Below, piece after piece: positions 37,352 to 45,828 of a stretch of 64,000 bases of DNA; the first letter of the stretch is position 1, and each line of letters opens with the position of its first letter. A model generated the notes under the pieces. The model did not search any database, had not been told where the DNA came from, and saw only the letters and a list, made by a program, of their open reading frames with translations. The DNA comes from an uncultured bacterium. GTDB taxonomy: Bacteria; Calescibacteriota; Calescibacteriia; Calescibacteriales; Calescibacteriaceae. The translations under genes were made by a program, and so were the position numbers. The stretch lies in contig CALHPK010000007.1 in the NCBI GenBank assembly GCA_938036315.1, forward strand, positions 1 to 64,000, given 5' to 3'.

Positions 37352-39364
37352 ATGTTAGCGGGTAAAGGTGGAATCTTTGCCCTAATCTTCGGTTCTCTAT
37401 TCGCAATCTCAATGTTTTTCCTTGCAGTCCATAAAGGAGAGACAATAAATGCCCTATGGATCCTCACAGTTGCCATATCATCTTACCTTTTAGGATATAG
37501 ATTCTATGCCAGATTTATAGGTTTTAAAGTATTCCGTTTATCCACTGAAAATCTAACTCCTGCTCACAGATTTAGAAACAACTACGACTTTGTGCCAACA
37601 AATAGATTTGTTCTTTTTGGTCACCATTTCGCAGCCATATCTGGAGCGGGACCACTTGTTGGTCCTGTTCTTGCCGCACAAATGGGATTTCTCCCAGCAA
37701 CACTATGGATCGTCTTTGGTGTTATATTTGCCGGAGCGGTTCAAGATATGATAATATTGATCATCTCAACACGAAAAGGAGGAAGATCCTTGGGCGAAAT
37801 CATCTCCGAAGAGCTCGGCAAAATACCAGGAACAATAGCTCTTTTCGGAATATACACAATTCTTATAATTCTCATTGCGGTTTTATCTTTGGTAGTCGTG
37901 AAAGCATTATTCAACAGTCCCTGGGGAACCTTTACCTTTCTTATGACCATCCCTATAGCTATGGTTATGGGAATTATGATATATAAATTCAAAGCAAATG
38001 TTCCTGCTTTAATATTTGGAATAAGTTCTCTTATTGTATCCCTCATCGCGGGAAGATATGTAGCCATAAATCCGGATATAGCCAAATTTTTTTCTTTTTC
38101 TGAAAAGAGTCTTGCCATTGTTATCATCGCTTATGGATTTACCGCATCAGTTCTTCCTGTATGGCTTCTTATGGTTCCAAGGGACTATCTGAGCACATTT
38201 TTGAAAGTCGGGACTGTCTTCCTTCTTGCCTTCGGTATAGTTTTTGTCCTGCCCGAAGTTAAGATGCCAGCTATAACCGAATTCATAAGCGGATATGGAC
38301 CTGTCTGGAAAGGAGAAGTTTTCCCCTTTTTATTCATAACTGTTGCCTGCGGGGCGGTATCTGGTTTCCACTCCCTTGTTGCGTCTGGGACCACTCCAAA
38401 ACTCATAGATAAAGAGGTTGATTCTCCCTTTGTCGGATACGGTTCAATGCTTACCGAATCCTTCGTAGCAATTATGGCCTTGATCTCGGCAGTAACTATG
38501 GATCCAGGAATTTACTTTGCAATAAATTCACCTGCAAGCGAAATCGGGAAAACAGTAGAAGATGCTATCACCAAAATAAGATCATGGGGATTTAGCATCT
38601 CAGCCGAAGATATCAAAACCTTAGCTCAAATGATAGAAGAAGAAACAATCCTTTCAAGAACAGGAGGGGCACCATCTTTAGCAATAGGAATGGCACTAAT
38701 ATTTTCAAAATTTTTCGGCCATAGTCTTATCTCCTTCTGGTACCACTTCATAATCTTGTTCGAAGCTCTTTTCATCTTAACAACAATAGATACCGGAACA
38801 AGGATAGGAAGATATATACTACAGGATCTTGTCGGAAAAGCTATTCCCTTTATGAAAGATTATGAATCAAAAGTTGCAGCTTTTATAGCAACATTGTTCA
38901 CCACGTCTTTATGGGGATACTTCCTCTATGCTGGTGTTACAGATCCATACGGAGGTATAAAGACATTCTGGCCTATTTTTGGTATCGCAAATCAGCTCCT
39001 TGCAAGCATGGCCCTACTCACTGCAACAGCATATATGATAAATCATGGGATGATAAAATATGCCCCTATCGCCGGAATCCCAGCATTACTCCTTTCATTC
39101 AATACCATAACCGCAGGATTGTTCAAAATATTCCATACATCAAAGGATATAGGTTTTCTTTCACATGCAAGATTTTTGAAAGAGGGACTCGAAAGCGGGA
39201 TTCTTCCTTCAGGTTTCACTCCAGATATAGCCCGCAAGCTTATCTTTAGTGATTACATAAATTCAGCTCTGATATCTATTTACGTATCAGTTGTGATAGT
39301 AATTTTTATCGCTACAATTCTCTCACTAAAAAAATCTATAACTCAAAATGTACCAAAGATTTGA
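37352..39364 (+). CDS. cstA: Carbon starvation protein CstA-type transporter
   Basis: CstA transporters take up peptides or pyruvate and have about 16-18 membrane helices. Family marks include FVPTNRFVLFGHHFAAISGAG (in two parts near residue 75-95), GPLVGPVLAAQMGFLP, and VSGFHSLVASGTTPK near 335. The length of 670 residues is normal. Its last 22 bases overlap convergently with the GspE/PilB gene. The substrate is not determined by sequence. Confidence 0.93.
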   Translation: MLAGKGGIFALIFGSLFAISMFFLAVHKGETINALWILTVAISSYLLGYRFYARFIGFKVFRLSTENLTPAHRFRNNYDFVPTNRFVLFGHHFAAISGAGPLVGPVLAAQMGFLPATLWIVFGVIFAGAVQDMIILIISTRKGGRSLGEIISEELGKIPGTIALFGIYTILIILIAVLSLVVVKALFNSPWGTFTFLMTIPIAMVMGIMIYKFKANVPALIFGISSLIVSLIAGRYVAINPDIAKFFSFSEKSLAIVIIAYGFTASVLPVWLLMVPRDYLSTFLKVGTVFLLAFGIVFVLPEVKMPAITEFISGYGPVWKGEVFPFLFITVACGAVSGFHSLVASGTTPKLIDKEVDSPFVGYGSMLTESFVAIMALISAVTMDPGIYFAINSPASEIGKTVEDAITKIRSWGFSISAEDIKTLAQMIEEETILSRTGGAPSLAIGMALIFSKFFGHSLISFWYHFIILFEALFILTTIDTGTRIGRYILQDLVGKAIPFMKDYESKVAAFIATLFTTSLWGYFLYAGVTDPYGGIKTFWPIFGIANQLLASMALLTATAYMINHGMIKYAPIAGIPALLLSFNTITAGLFKIFHTSKDIGFLSHARFLKEGLESGILPSGFTPDIARKLIFSDYINSALISIYVSVVIVIFIATILSLKKSITQNVPKI

Positions 39365-40833
39365 AGCTCCTCTTCCCTTATCTTCCCTTGTGATATTTTT
39401 CTTTTAATCTCATCTTCAAGGAGAACATATCCGCATTCTCTAAAGATCTCCTTTATCGCCTCTTCTGTTAAACTCCTGAGTTTACGTATTTGATTTTTCA
39501 CATAGGAGGAAAATTCTACAACCTCAAACACTCCCTCCCTACCCGAAAAGCCTCTGCCATCGCACTTCTCACACCCTACGCCTCCACAAATCTGACATAT
39601 CAGCCTCACAAGTCTTTGCGATATCCCTACACTCAGAGCAGAAAGAAGAATATTTTCTGGAATCCCTAAATCCACAAGCCTTATTATAGCTGATGCTATA
39701 TCTTTTGAATGCAAAGTTGCAAAGACAAGATGCCCCGTAAGGGCAGATTTTATAGCTATATCTGCAGATTCAGAATCTCTTATCTCTCCAACAAATATAA
39801 CATCCGGATCTTGGCGTAAAATGTGTCTTAGCACCTTAGGAAATATCAGACCTATATCCTCATTTACCTGTATCTGATTAACCTTATCTATCTTGTATTC
39901 AACTGGGTCTTCAACAGAAAACACATTAAGAGAGTCCCTATCTATTTTCTCAATCAAGGAGTATATTGTTGTTGTTTTTCCTGAACCAGTTGGTCCCGCG
40001 ACAAAGATGAACCCGCTTTGCTTTTTTATTGCGGAAAGCAATATACTAACCTGTGATTCAGATAATCCCAGATCTTCGAGAGAAAACTTTTTCTCTCTCC
40101 TGAGAATCCTCAATGCTACCTTTTCACCTTCTGTTGTTGGGACAATAGAAACTCTTACATCATATCCTTTGAATGAGAATCTACCATCTTGTGGCATCCT
40201 CTTTTCTCCCACGTTAAGATGAGATATGACTTTTATTCTATTTGTAAATAGGTTAAAAACTAGTGAAGATACCGTTGAGAAATCCCTAAGAATTCCATCG
40301 ATCCTGAATTTTATCTTACCGCAAGAGCGCGCTGGGATAATGTGAATGTCAGTAGCATTTTGCTTTAAAGCTTCCTCCAAGACAGAATCCACAAATTTTT
40401 CTATCCCACCATCTTCATCACCACTGAAAAATCTTGTCAATACTTCCTTTATTAGTGAGAATGGGCAAACCTTTACTTCTATCCTATCTATCCCGCATAT
40501 CTCGGAAATCTTCCGAAGGGATACCTCAAAAGGGTCTGGAGAAGCAATTTCCAACTTTTCATTATCAGCTCTCACAGGAATAAACATCATATCCTCGATT
40601 AATCTTTTAGGGAAGAGTTTTACCAAAGAAACATCTATGTCGCTAAGATTTCCTTCAAATATCTCAAATCCAAATCTTCTTTTTATCCACTCACAGTATG
40701 ATAGGTCCCCCAAAAAACCCCTACTTATAAGAAATTCTGGAATCACAAGTTTGTCTTTCCTGAGAAGCTCCTTTGCTAAATTTTTGGGAATTATTCCATC
40801 CTCTTCAAGCGCTCGAATTACAATTTCCTTCAT
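39343..40833 (-). CDS. GspE/PilB-family secretion or type IV pilus assembly ATPase
   Basis: This hexameric ATPase drives pseudopilus or pilus assembly. An N-terminal MshEN-like domain (about 1-150) is followed by Walker A GPTGSGKTTT near 280, VGEIRDSESADIAIKSALTGH near 342 (Walker B/Asp-His boxes), and the zinc-binding tetracysteine segment CQICGGVGCEKCDGRGF near 418-434. Length 496 residues is within the family range. No pilin, PilC or GspF gene lies nearby, so whether it serves a pilus, type II secretion or DNA uptake is open. Confidence 0.88.
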   Translation of the reverse strand: MKEIVIRALEEDGIIPKNLAKELLRKDKLVIPEFLISRGFLGDLSYCEWIKRRFGFEIFEGNLSDIDVSLVKLFPKRLIEDMMFIPVRADNEKLEIASPDPFEVSLRKISEICGIDRIEVKVCPFSLIKEVLTRFFSGDEDGGIEKFVDSVLEEALKQNATDIHIIPARSCGKIKFRIDGILRDFSTVSSLVFNLFTNRIKVISHLNVGEKRMPQDGRFSFKGYDVRVSIVPTTEGEKVALRILRREKKFSLEDLGLSESQVSILLSAIKKQSGFIFVAGPTGSGKTTTIYSLIEKIDRDSLNVFSVEDPVEYKIDKVNQIQVNEDIGLIFPKVLRHILRQDPDVIFVGEIRDSESADIAIKSALTGHLVFATLHSKDIASAIIRLVDLGIPENILLSALSVGISQRLVRLICQICGGVGCEKCDGRGFSGREGVFEVVEFSSYVKNQIRKLRSLTEEAIKEIFRECGYVLLEDEIKRKISQGKIREEELQIFGTF

Positions 40834-40944
40834 ATGCGCAGAAGAATAAAAAGAATCCTTGCAAAGGTATTTTAGGATGAACCTCTACTTCAAGATTATC
40901 TCCAAAATACTTATACATAAACCACAAGAATTTCCGAACTCCAT

Positions 40945-41580
40945 TTATTTTTTTCCTACCTGAACTAAGCCCCTCTCAAGGGTGTCTACTACGGTTTTAA
41001 CTATAATATCTGGTTCGAAATTTACCTCATCACCCTCTTTTCTAAACCTAAGATTAGTTAACTTCAAAGTTGTAGGTATTATGTCTACAAAAAAAACTGA
41101 TTCATCTTTTATTTCGGATACAGTAAGAGATATGCCATCTATCGCAACAAAGGATTTTTCTATAACATATTTTCTGATTTCTGGTTTTATCTCAAAGCCA
41201 AAACGTAAAAATTCGCTTTCCTGATTCTTCCGAGAAATCTCTACGATTTTCAGAGTTGAGAGAACATGCCCTTGGACAAGATGACCAGATATTCCTTGAT
41301 TTAGCCTGAGGGCACGCTCAAAGTTTACAAAGTCACCCACCTTGATAAATTTCAGGTTTGACCTGCTGAGAGTTTCTGGAGACAGATCGAACTTCATGAT
41401 AGTCTGGTTTTTCTTCTCTCTCTTTGAAGTAACCGTAAGACACACTCCATTTACGCTTATTGAATCACCTACTTTCACATCTCGCAATCTCTTAGGGAAG
41501 CTCAGAAGTATTTCCTTCCCTTCTCCTTTCTTCTCTACACAGATTACACAAGCAGTCCCTTCTACAATTCCGGAAAACAT
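40945..41580 (-). CDS. ribE: Riboflavin synthase alpha chain
   Basis: The enzyme dismutates two 6,7-dimethyl-8-ribityllumazines to riboflavin. Two lumazine-binding beta-barrel repeats are visible, beginning MFSGIVEGTA (with VGDSISVNGVCLTVTS) and GHLVQGHVLS (with EKSFVAIDGISLTVSE). The start MFSGIV at 41580 is the family norm; a frame extension to 41598 would overlap the upstream gene. Length 211 residues. No other rib gene or FMN riboswitch is seen. It lies seven bases downstream of the thioredoxin-like gene and is probably coupled to it. Confidence 0.93.
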   Translation of the reverse strand: MFSGIVEGTACVICVEKKGEGKEILLSFPKRLRDVKVGDSISVNGVCLTVTSKREKKNQTIMKFDLSPETLSRSNLKFIKVGDFVNFERALRLNQGISGHLVQGHVLSTLKIVEISRKNQESEFLRFGFEIKPEIRKYVIEKSFVAIDGISLTVSEIKDESVFFVDIIPTTLKLTNLRFRKEGDEVNFEPDIIVKTVVDTLERGLVQVGKK

Positions 41581-41587
41581 ATAAGGA

Positions 41588-42091
41588 TTATTGCACAAGT
41601 TTGCTCAACTTTAGAATGTCTAATGGCCCGATAAACTTTTGGGATATCCTTCCATCTTTTACTACGAAAGTTTCTGGAACTCCTGTGACACCATAGTCTA
41701 TAGCAGTCTGCCCCTTATCAAAAAATACATAGTCGTACGGATTAAGCTCCTTGAGATAACTTTCCACATTTTCTCTTTCATCTTGGAACACAACCCCAAC
41801 AATTATGAATCTATCTTTAAGAACAGCTAATTTTTTTCTGTCCTCTCTACATTCCTGACACCAGGAAGCGAAAAAATTAATAATCACCGGTTTACCTTTA
41901 TTCTCTTCAATTACATCATGAAGGCTTTTCTCACCAATAAGGAAATTTGGAGGTTCTTTCCCCAAAAGAGGAGAAACCTCGAACAACCCCTTTGATTTAA
42001 ATATAGATGGGAAGAACATAGCAATTATAATACCAGCAATGAGCGAAGATAACAAAATACCCTTTGTTCTTTTATTATTATTTAGCTTCAT
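41588..42091 (-). CDS. TlpA/ResA-like thioredoxin, membrane anchored
   Basis: A single N-terminal transmembrane helix (residues about 12-30) is followed by a thioredoxin fold facing the periplasm. The active site is FFASWCQECREDR, with a CQEC variant of the CXXC motif, and the cis-proline segment GVTGVPETFVV is near residue 137. Length 167 residues suits CcmG/ResA/TlpA proteins that reduce apocytochrome c or copper-site cysteines. The CQEC sequence differs from the usual CPxC. A link to CcmH (7046) or NosZ maturation is possible but unproven. Confidence 0.83.
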   Translation of the reverse strand: MKLNNNKRTKGILLSSLIAGIIIAMFFPSIFKSKGLFEVSPLLGKEPPNFLIGEKSLHDVIEENKGKPVIINFFASWCQECREDRKKLAVLKDRFIIVGVVFQDERENVESYLKELNPYDYVFFDKGQTAIDYGVTGVPETFVVKDGRISQKFIGPLDILKLSKLVQ

Positions 42092-42111
42092 ATTTATTCT
42101 CTTTTTCCTTT

Positions 42112-43245
42112 TCAGCTATCATGTAATTCTTTTCTGTATATCCTGTAAATTTTGTAGCGTTCTGCACCAGAAATTGTAATAAGCTTATTTATTCTTTCAT
42201 TATCTTCAAGCGTCCACGAAAGCTCTGCTTCTTTGTACCCTTTAGCTTTACCTCGTTTCACCAATTCCCCAACCATAAACATCGGCAAATAAGGATATCT
42301 TGCTCTGAAATCCTTTTTAACTCCAAGAATCAAGAGTCTAAAACTTTTCACTTTTTTTGCTCCTTTGAATATCTTTATATAATCTGAAAGTTTCATACCC
42401 CCAGATGTATTTCTCAAAACTTCATTCAGATTTGGAATAGCAATACACACCCCAGCAGGTTTTTCTCCATCAACCAAAGCAAAAAACGCTATTTCTTCAT
42501 CCAATACAAACCTCAAAGAATCGGCAAGCTGTTTTCCTTCTTCTTCCGTCACAGGGGTAAATCCCCAGTTGTCGTACCAAGCATCGTTGAAGATGTCCAA
42601 AGCAGTTTTTATATCCTCAGCTAAAGTTTTCTTTGATATGTTCTTTACTTTTACTTTACCTGATGCTTCTTTCCATATGAGCTTGATAAAAGATGAAGTT
42701 TTCTTCTCAACAAGCTCCGAATCTATGCGCCACGCATACAAATCCTTTGCTTTTGAAAATCCCAAACTTTCAATAAGCTGTGAATAGTAAGGGGGATTGT
42801 GAGGCATCATAATATATGGGGGATAGTCAAATCCTTCTACGAGAATTCCAGATTCGCCATTTATATTGAATGAAAACGGTCCCATAACACTTTTAGCACC
42901 CTGAGATTTCACAAATTTTTCAGCCGCGCTAAAGAGCTCCTTAGCCACATCCTCCGAATCAACAGATTCAAAGAATCCGAAAAATCCAGCCATATCATTC
43001 CACCTTTTTATATAAAGATAGTCAATTTGTGCAGATATTCTCCCGAGTACCTCCTTTCCCTTAGAGGCTAAAAAGAGCTTTACTTTTCCATGCTTGTAGA
43101 ACGCATTAGCTCGTAAATTCAGGAATCTTTCTACAATGAAAGGCGGAACAAAACTTTTGTCAGCCTTTTTTATGTCAAACTCAACTTTGATAAATCTGAA
43201 GATGTCAAAGATATTCCTAACTTCGCATATTTTAACTTCACCCAC
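42112..43245 (-). CDS. GNAT-like N-acetyltransferase family protein
   Basis: The 377-residue cytoplasmic protein resembles the YghO-like acyl/acetyltransferase group. Characteristic segments are FFGFFESVDSEDVAKELF, AKSVMGPFSFNINGESGILVEGF (in two parts) and PYIMMPHNPPYY near 130-150. The C-terminal half has GWSLEDNE-like WTLEDNERINKLI, also typical. Substrates are not known for the group. The ribosome-binding context is weak. It lies about 20 bases upstream of the thioredoxin-like gene. Confidence 0.6.
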   Translation of the reverse strand: MGEVKICEVRNIFDIFRFIKVEFDIKKADKSFVPPFIVERFLNLRANAFYKHGKVKLFLASKGKEVLGRISAQIDYLYIKRWNDMAGFFGFFESVDSEDVAKELFSAAEKFVKSQGAKSVMGPFSFNINGESGILVEGFDYPPYIMMPHNPPYYSQLIESLGFSKAKDLYAWRIDSELVEKKTSSFIKLIWKEASGKVKVKNISKKTLAEDIKTALDIFNDAWYDNWGFTPVTEEEGKQLADSLRFVLDEEIAFFALVDGEKPAGVCIAIPNLNEVLRNTSGGMKLSDYIKIFKGAKKVKSFRLLILGVKKDFRARYPYLPMFMVGELVKRGKAKGYKEAELSWTLEDNERINKLITISGAERYKIYRIYRKELHDS

Positions 43246-43288
43246 AGCAAGCCCTTCAGAACAAAATCCCCCTAAAAGAATTATTCAA

Positions 43289-43924
43289 TCACACATATTT
43301 TTCGAGATTATCTAAATTTATAGAAAATACTTTTTCTCTCCAGCCCAATTTTGTATCCCCTATCTTACCCTCCATCCCTGCCACTATAACAATCACTTTA
43401 TCAAATATGTCCGGAGATCCCCTTGGTGGGGGATATATCTCTGCATTTTTATTTTCCTCAACTTCAAAAATCTCAAGAAGTTCGTCTATAAGAATTCCTA
43501 TATAGTCATTCTTCAGAGAAACAATGAGGAAAATTTTCCGCTTTCGCAATATATCTTCTCCTGACCTTGGATCATCTGCACTACCACTAATTACTGTATA
43601 TTCCTTTCCTTTGCTTTCACCACTTTCTTTGCTTCCCCCCTCTTCTACAACCATCTTCCCATCATCAGTACTACTGTCCTGCCCATTCTCCAAACCCTCT
43701 ACATCTATTATCTTTCTTAGATCAATAAAAGGGATCAATCTTTTATCGTTCTGAGCAACTTCTATCTCTCCAATACCTATAACATAATTCTTAGCCCCTT
43801 CAACAGGAACTATACCCAAACTATTACCTTTATCCTTTTCTACCTTCTTAACCCTTCCTATGTCTATGGCAAACTTCCTCCCTTGCACACTAAACAGTAT
43901 ATATTTCCCTTTTCCTCTCTCCAT
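43289..43924 (-). CDS. CheW-like protein with an internal insertion
   Basis: CheW scaffolds link chemoreceptors to the CheA kinase. Both beta-barrel halves can be read: YILFSVQGRKFAIDIGRVKKV and RLIPFIDLRKIIDV at 8-75, then KIFLIVSLKNDYIGILIDELLEI from 130. Between them, residues 76-129 are an acidic, serine- and glycine-rich insertion absent from normal CheW, making 211 instead of about 160 residues. This could be a surface loop or a linker. No cheA gene is nearby. The gene diverges from the cold-shock gene. Confidence 0.72.
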   Translation of the reverse strand: MERGKGKYILFSVQGRKFAIDIGRVKKVEKDKGNSLGIVPVEGAKNYVIGIGEIEVAQNDKRLIPFIDLRKIIDVEGLENGQDSSTDDGKMVVEEGGSKESGESKGKEYTVISGSADDPRSGEDILRKRKIFLIVSLKNDYIGILIDELLEIFEVEENKNAEIYPPPRGSPDIFDKVIVIVAGMEGKIGDTKLGWREKVFSINLDNLEKYV

Positions 43925-44077
43925 GCGTATAGCCCAAAATTAAATTTAAAAATTTACTTCAAAGATATAGGGAAATTTCAAAGATATGGGAAAATCCCCC
44001 AAAACAAACCTTTCCAAAAATCAGATAAGCTTTTTCAAAAATTACTATTGTGTATGGGAAAATAAATAATATTGGTT

Positions 44078-44142
44078 GATTTCTGAAGATGAATTTTGAT
44101 ACAGATTTTGGAATCAAAGGTCAAGATTTATCTTCAGAAATC
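44078..44142 (+). promoter_or_regulatory. Long hairpin in the leader of the cold-shock gene
   Basis: Segments 44078-44100 and 44120-44142 can form a 23-bp helix with a 19-base loop, ending 34 bases before the cold-shock protein ATG. The first 13 pairs are perfect. The three non-identical positions are all G-U pairs in the plus-strand RNA but would be A-C mismatches in a minus-strand RNA, which points to an RNA element of the csp transcript. No T-run follows, so it is not an ordinary terminator. Confidence 0.65.
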
Positions 44143-44176
44143 TAAGAAATAAGAAAAAAAAAGAGGTAAAAAGACA

Positions 44177-44467
44177 ATGAAAGGTAAGGTAAAGTGGTTT
44201 AATTCAAAAAAAGGGTTTGGCTTTATAACATCTGAGGATGGACGCGATGTCTTTGTCCACTGGAGTGATATAAATAAGGAAGGTTTCAAATCTCTAAATG
44301 AAGGCGATGAAGTAACATTCGAAGTAAAAGAAACTGAGAAAGGGACAAAAGCTACAGACGTAAAAATAGTAAAGAGGGTGGGAGGAGGAAGAACCACAGG
44401 GGAAGAAGGAGGTAGAAGCCAGCCAAGGTTCAAAAAGCAAGGCGGAAAGGAAAGGAGAAGATTCTAA
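44177..44467 (+). CDS. csp: Cold-shock domain protein (CspA family) with basic tail
   Basis: A cold-shock domain occupies residues 1-67, with RNP1 KGFGFI, RNP2 VFVHWSDI and start [13 protein letters not shown]. It binds single-stranded RNA or DNA and acts as an RNA chaperone. Beyond the domain, about 29 residues are rich in Gly, Arg and Lys ([23 protein letters not shown]), an extension not found in classic 70-residue CspA and likely to add RNA affinity. AGAGG precedes the ATG. The leader carries a long hairpin. The stop is three bases from the end of the convergent ugd gene. Confidence 0.94.
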   Translation: MKGKVKWFNSKKGFGFITSEDGRDVFVHWSDINKEGFKSLNEGDEVTFEVKETEKGTKATDVKIVKRVGGGRTTGEEGGRSQPRFKKQGGKERRRF

Positions 44468-44470
44468 AAA

Positions 44471-45805
44471 TCAGGGTTTCCCAATCGGGAAATAAAGGTA
44501 TCCGAGCTCTCTAACCTTTGCTGGCTCAAAAATATTCCTCCCATCTATTATAATGGGGGTTATCATCAGCTCCCTTATCTTTCTCAGGTCAGCTGATTTA
44601 AACTCCCCCCATTCAGTAGCTATCACTATAGCATGAGCTCCTGTTACCGACTTCTCAAGATTTTCAGCATATCTTATACTCTCCGACTCTGGGAAAATCT
44701 GCTTTGTATTTTCCATAGCTTTGGGATCATACAAATTTAGCTTAGCTCCCTCTTTCAGTAACTCGGATATAATCTTCAACGCTGGAGCTTCTCTTATATC
44801 ATCAGTATCCGGCTTGAAAGCAAGTCCCCATATAGCTATAACTTTGCCCTTTACTACCCAGAGAGCTTTCTTTATTTTATCAAGAATAACCGCAATCCTT
44901 CTTTCATTTATATCATGCGCCACTTTCAGAAGTGAGAAATCAACCTGAACTTCCTCTCCCATCTTTATGAACGCCTTCACATCCTTTGGAAAACAACTAC
45001 CACCCCATCCAATCCCGGCCTTCAAGAAAGCAGTGCCTATCCGCTTATCTAGCCCGATTCCTTCCGCAACTTTGTCAACATCCACACCCACTTTCTCACA
45101 GAAATCAGCAATCATATTTATATACGAAATTTTTAATGCCAAAAATGAATTTGAAGCATGCTTTATAACCTCTGCTGTCTTCACGTCAGTAACAACCTTG
45201 GGACAAACAAAATCTTTTTCGTTATAAATCTCAAGCAGAATTTTCTTAGCTCTCTCAGAGGACATCCCAATGACAATTCTATCGGGTTTGAAAAAATCCC
45301 GTATAGCTGTTCCTTCTCTCAAAAACTCTGGATTAGACGCAATATCAAAATCCGCAGACGGATTATAGAGCTTAATTGTTCTTTCTATCCATTCTGCAGT
45401 CCTTATAGGTACAGTACTTTTTTCGACAATAAGTTTATAACCGTTAAGATATTTCGAAATCTCTATTGCACAGGCTTCTATATAAGATAGATCGGGTCTA
45501 CCATCAGGTAGAGACGGAGTCCCAACGCATACAAAAATAACATCTGATTCAGAATAGACCTCAGCTGGACTGTCTGAGAAAAACAAAGTTTTCCCATAAT
45601 TTTTTTGAATAAGCTCCTCAATCCCCGGTTCGTATATGTGAGATTTTCCCCTTCTCAAAAGTTCTATCTTATTCTTATCACTGTCGTAACATATCACCCT
45701 GTAACCGAGATCGGCAAACGCAGACGCAGTTGTAAGCCCAACATACCCCGCTCCTACAACCCCAAGCTTATAATTTCTCTTTACCATACTATCCCCCGCA
45801 GACAT
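44471..45805 (-). CDS. ugd: UDP-glucose/GDP-mannose dehydrogenase family (UDP-glucose 6-dehydrogenase)
   Basis: The enzyme oxidises a nucleotide sugar to its uronic acid for polysaccharide synthesis. The Rossmann motif VVGAGYVGLTTASAFADLGY is near residue 15, the catalytic cysteine lies in GIGWGGSCFPKDVKAF near 265, and ATEWGEF near 405 closes the sequence. Length 444 residues is usual. The ATG at 45805 is used; an ATG at 45787 (MVKRNYKLGVVG) has GGGGGA in front and is a good alternative. Next to it is an SGNH-type membrane protein, suggesting a cell-surface polysaccharide context. Confidence 0.92.
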   Translation of the reverse strand: MSAGDSMVKRNYKLGVVGAGYVGLTTASAFADLGYRVICYDSDKNKIELLRRGKSHIYEPGIEELIQKNYGKTLFFSDSPAEVYSESDVIFVCVGTPSLPDGRPDLSYIEACAIEISKYLNGYKLIVEKSTVPIRTAEWIERTIKLYNPSADFDIASNPEFLREGTAIRDFFKPDRIVIGMSSERAKKILLEIYNEKDFVCPKVVTDVKTAEVIKHASNSFLALKISYINMIADFCEKVGVDVDKVAEGIGLDKRIGTAFLKAGIGWGGSCFPKDVKAFIKMGEEVQVDFSLLKVAHDINERRIAVILDKIKKALWVVKGKVIAIWGLAFKPDTDDIREAPALKIISELLKEGAKLNLYDPKAMENTKQIFPESESIRYAENLEKSVTGAHAIVIATEWGEFKSADLRKIRELMITPIIIDGRNIFEPAKVRELGYLYFPIGKP

Positions 45806-45828
45806 AATTTTTCAACCTCAATCCAACC

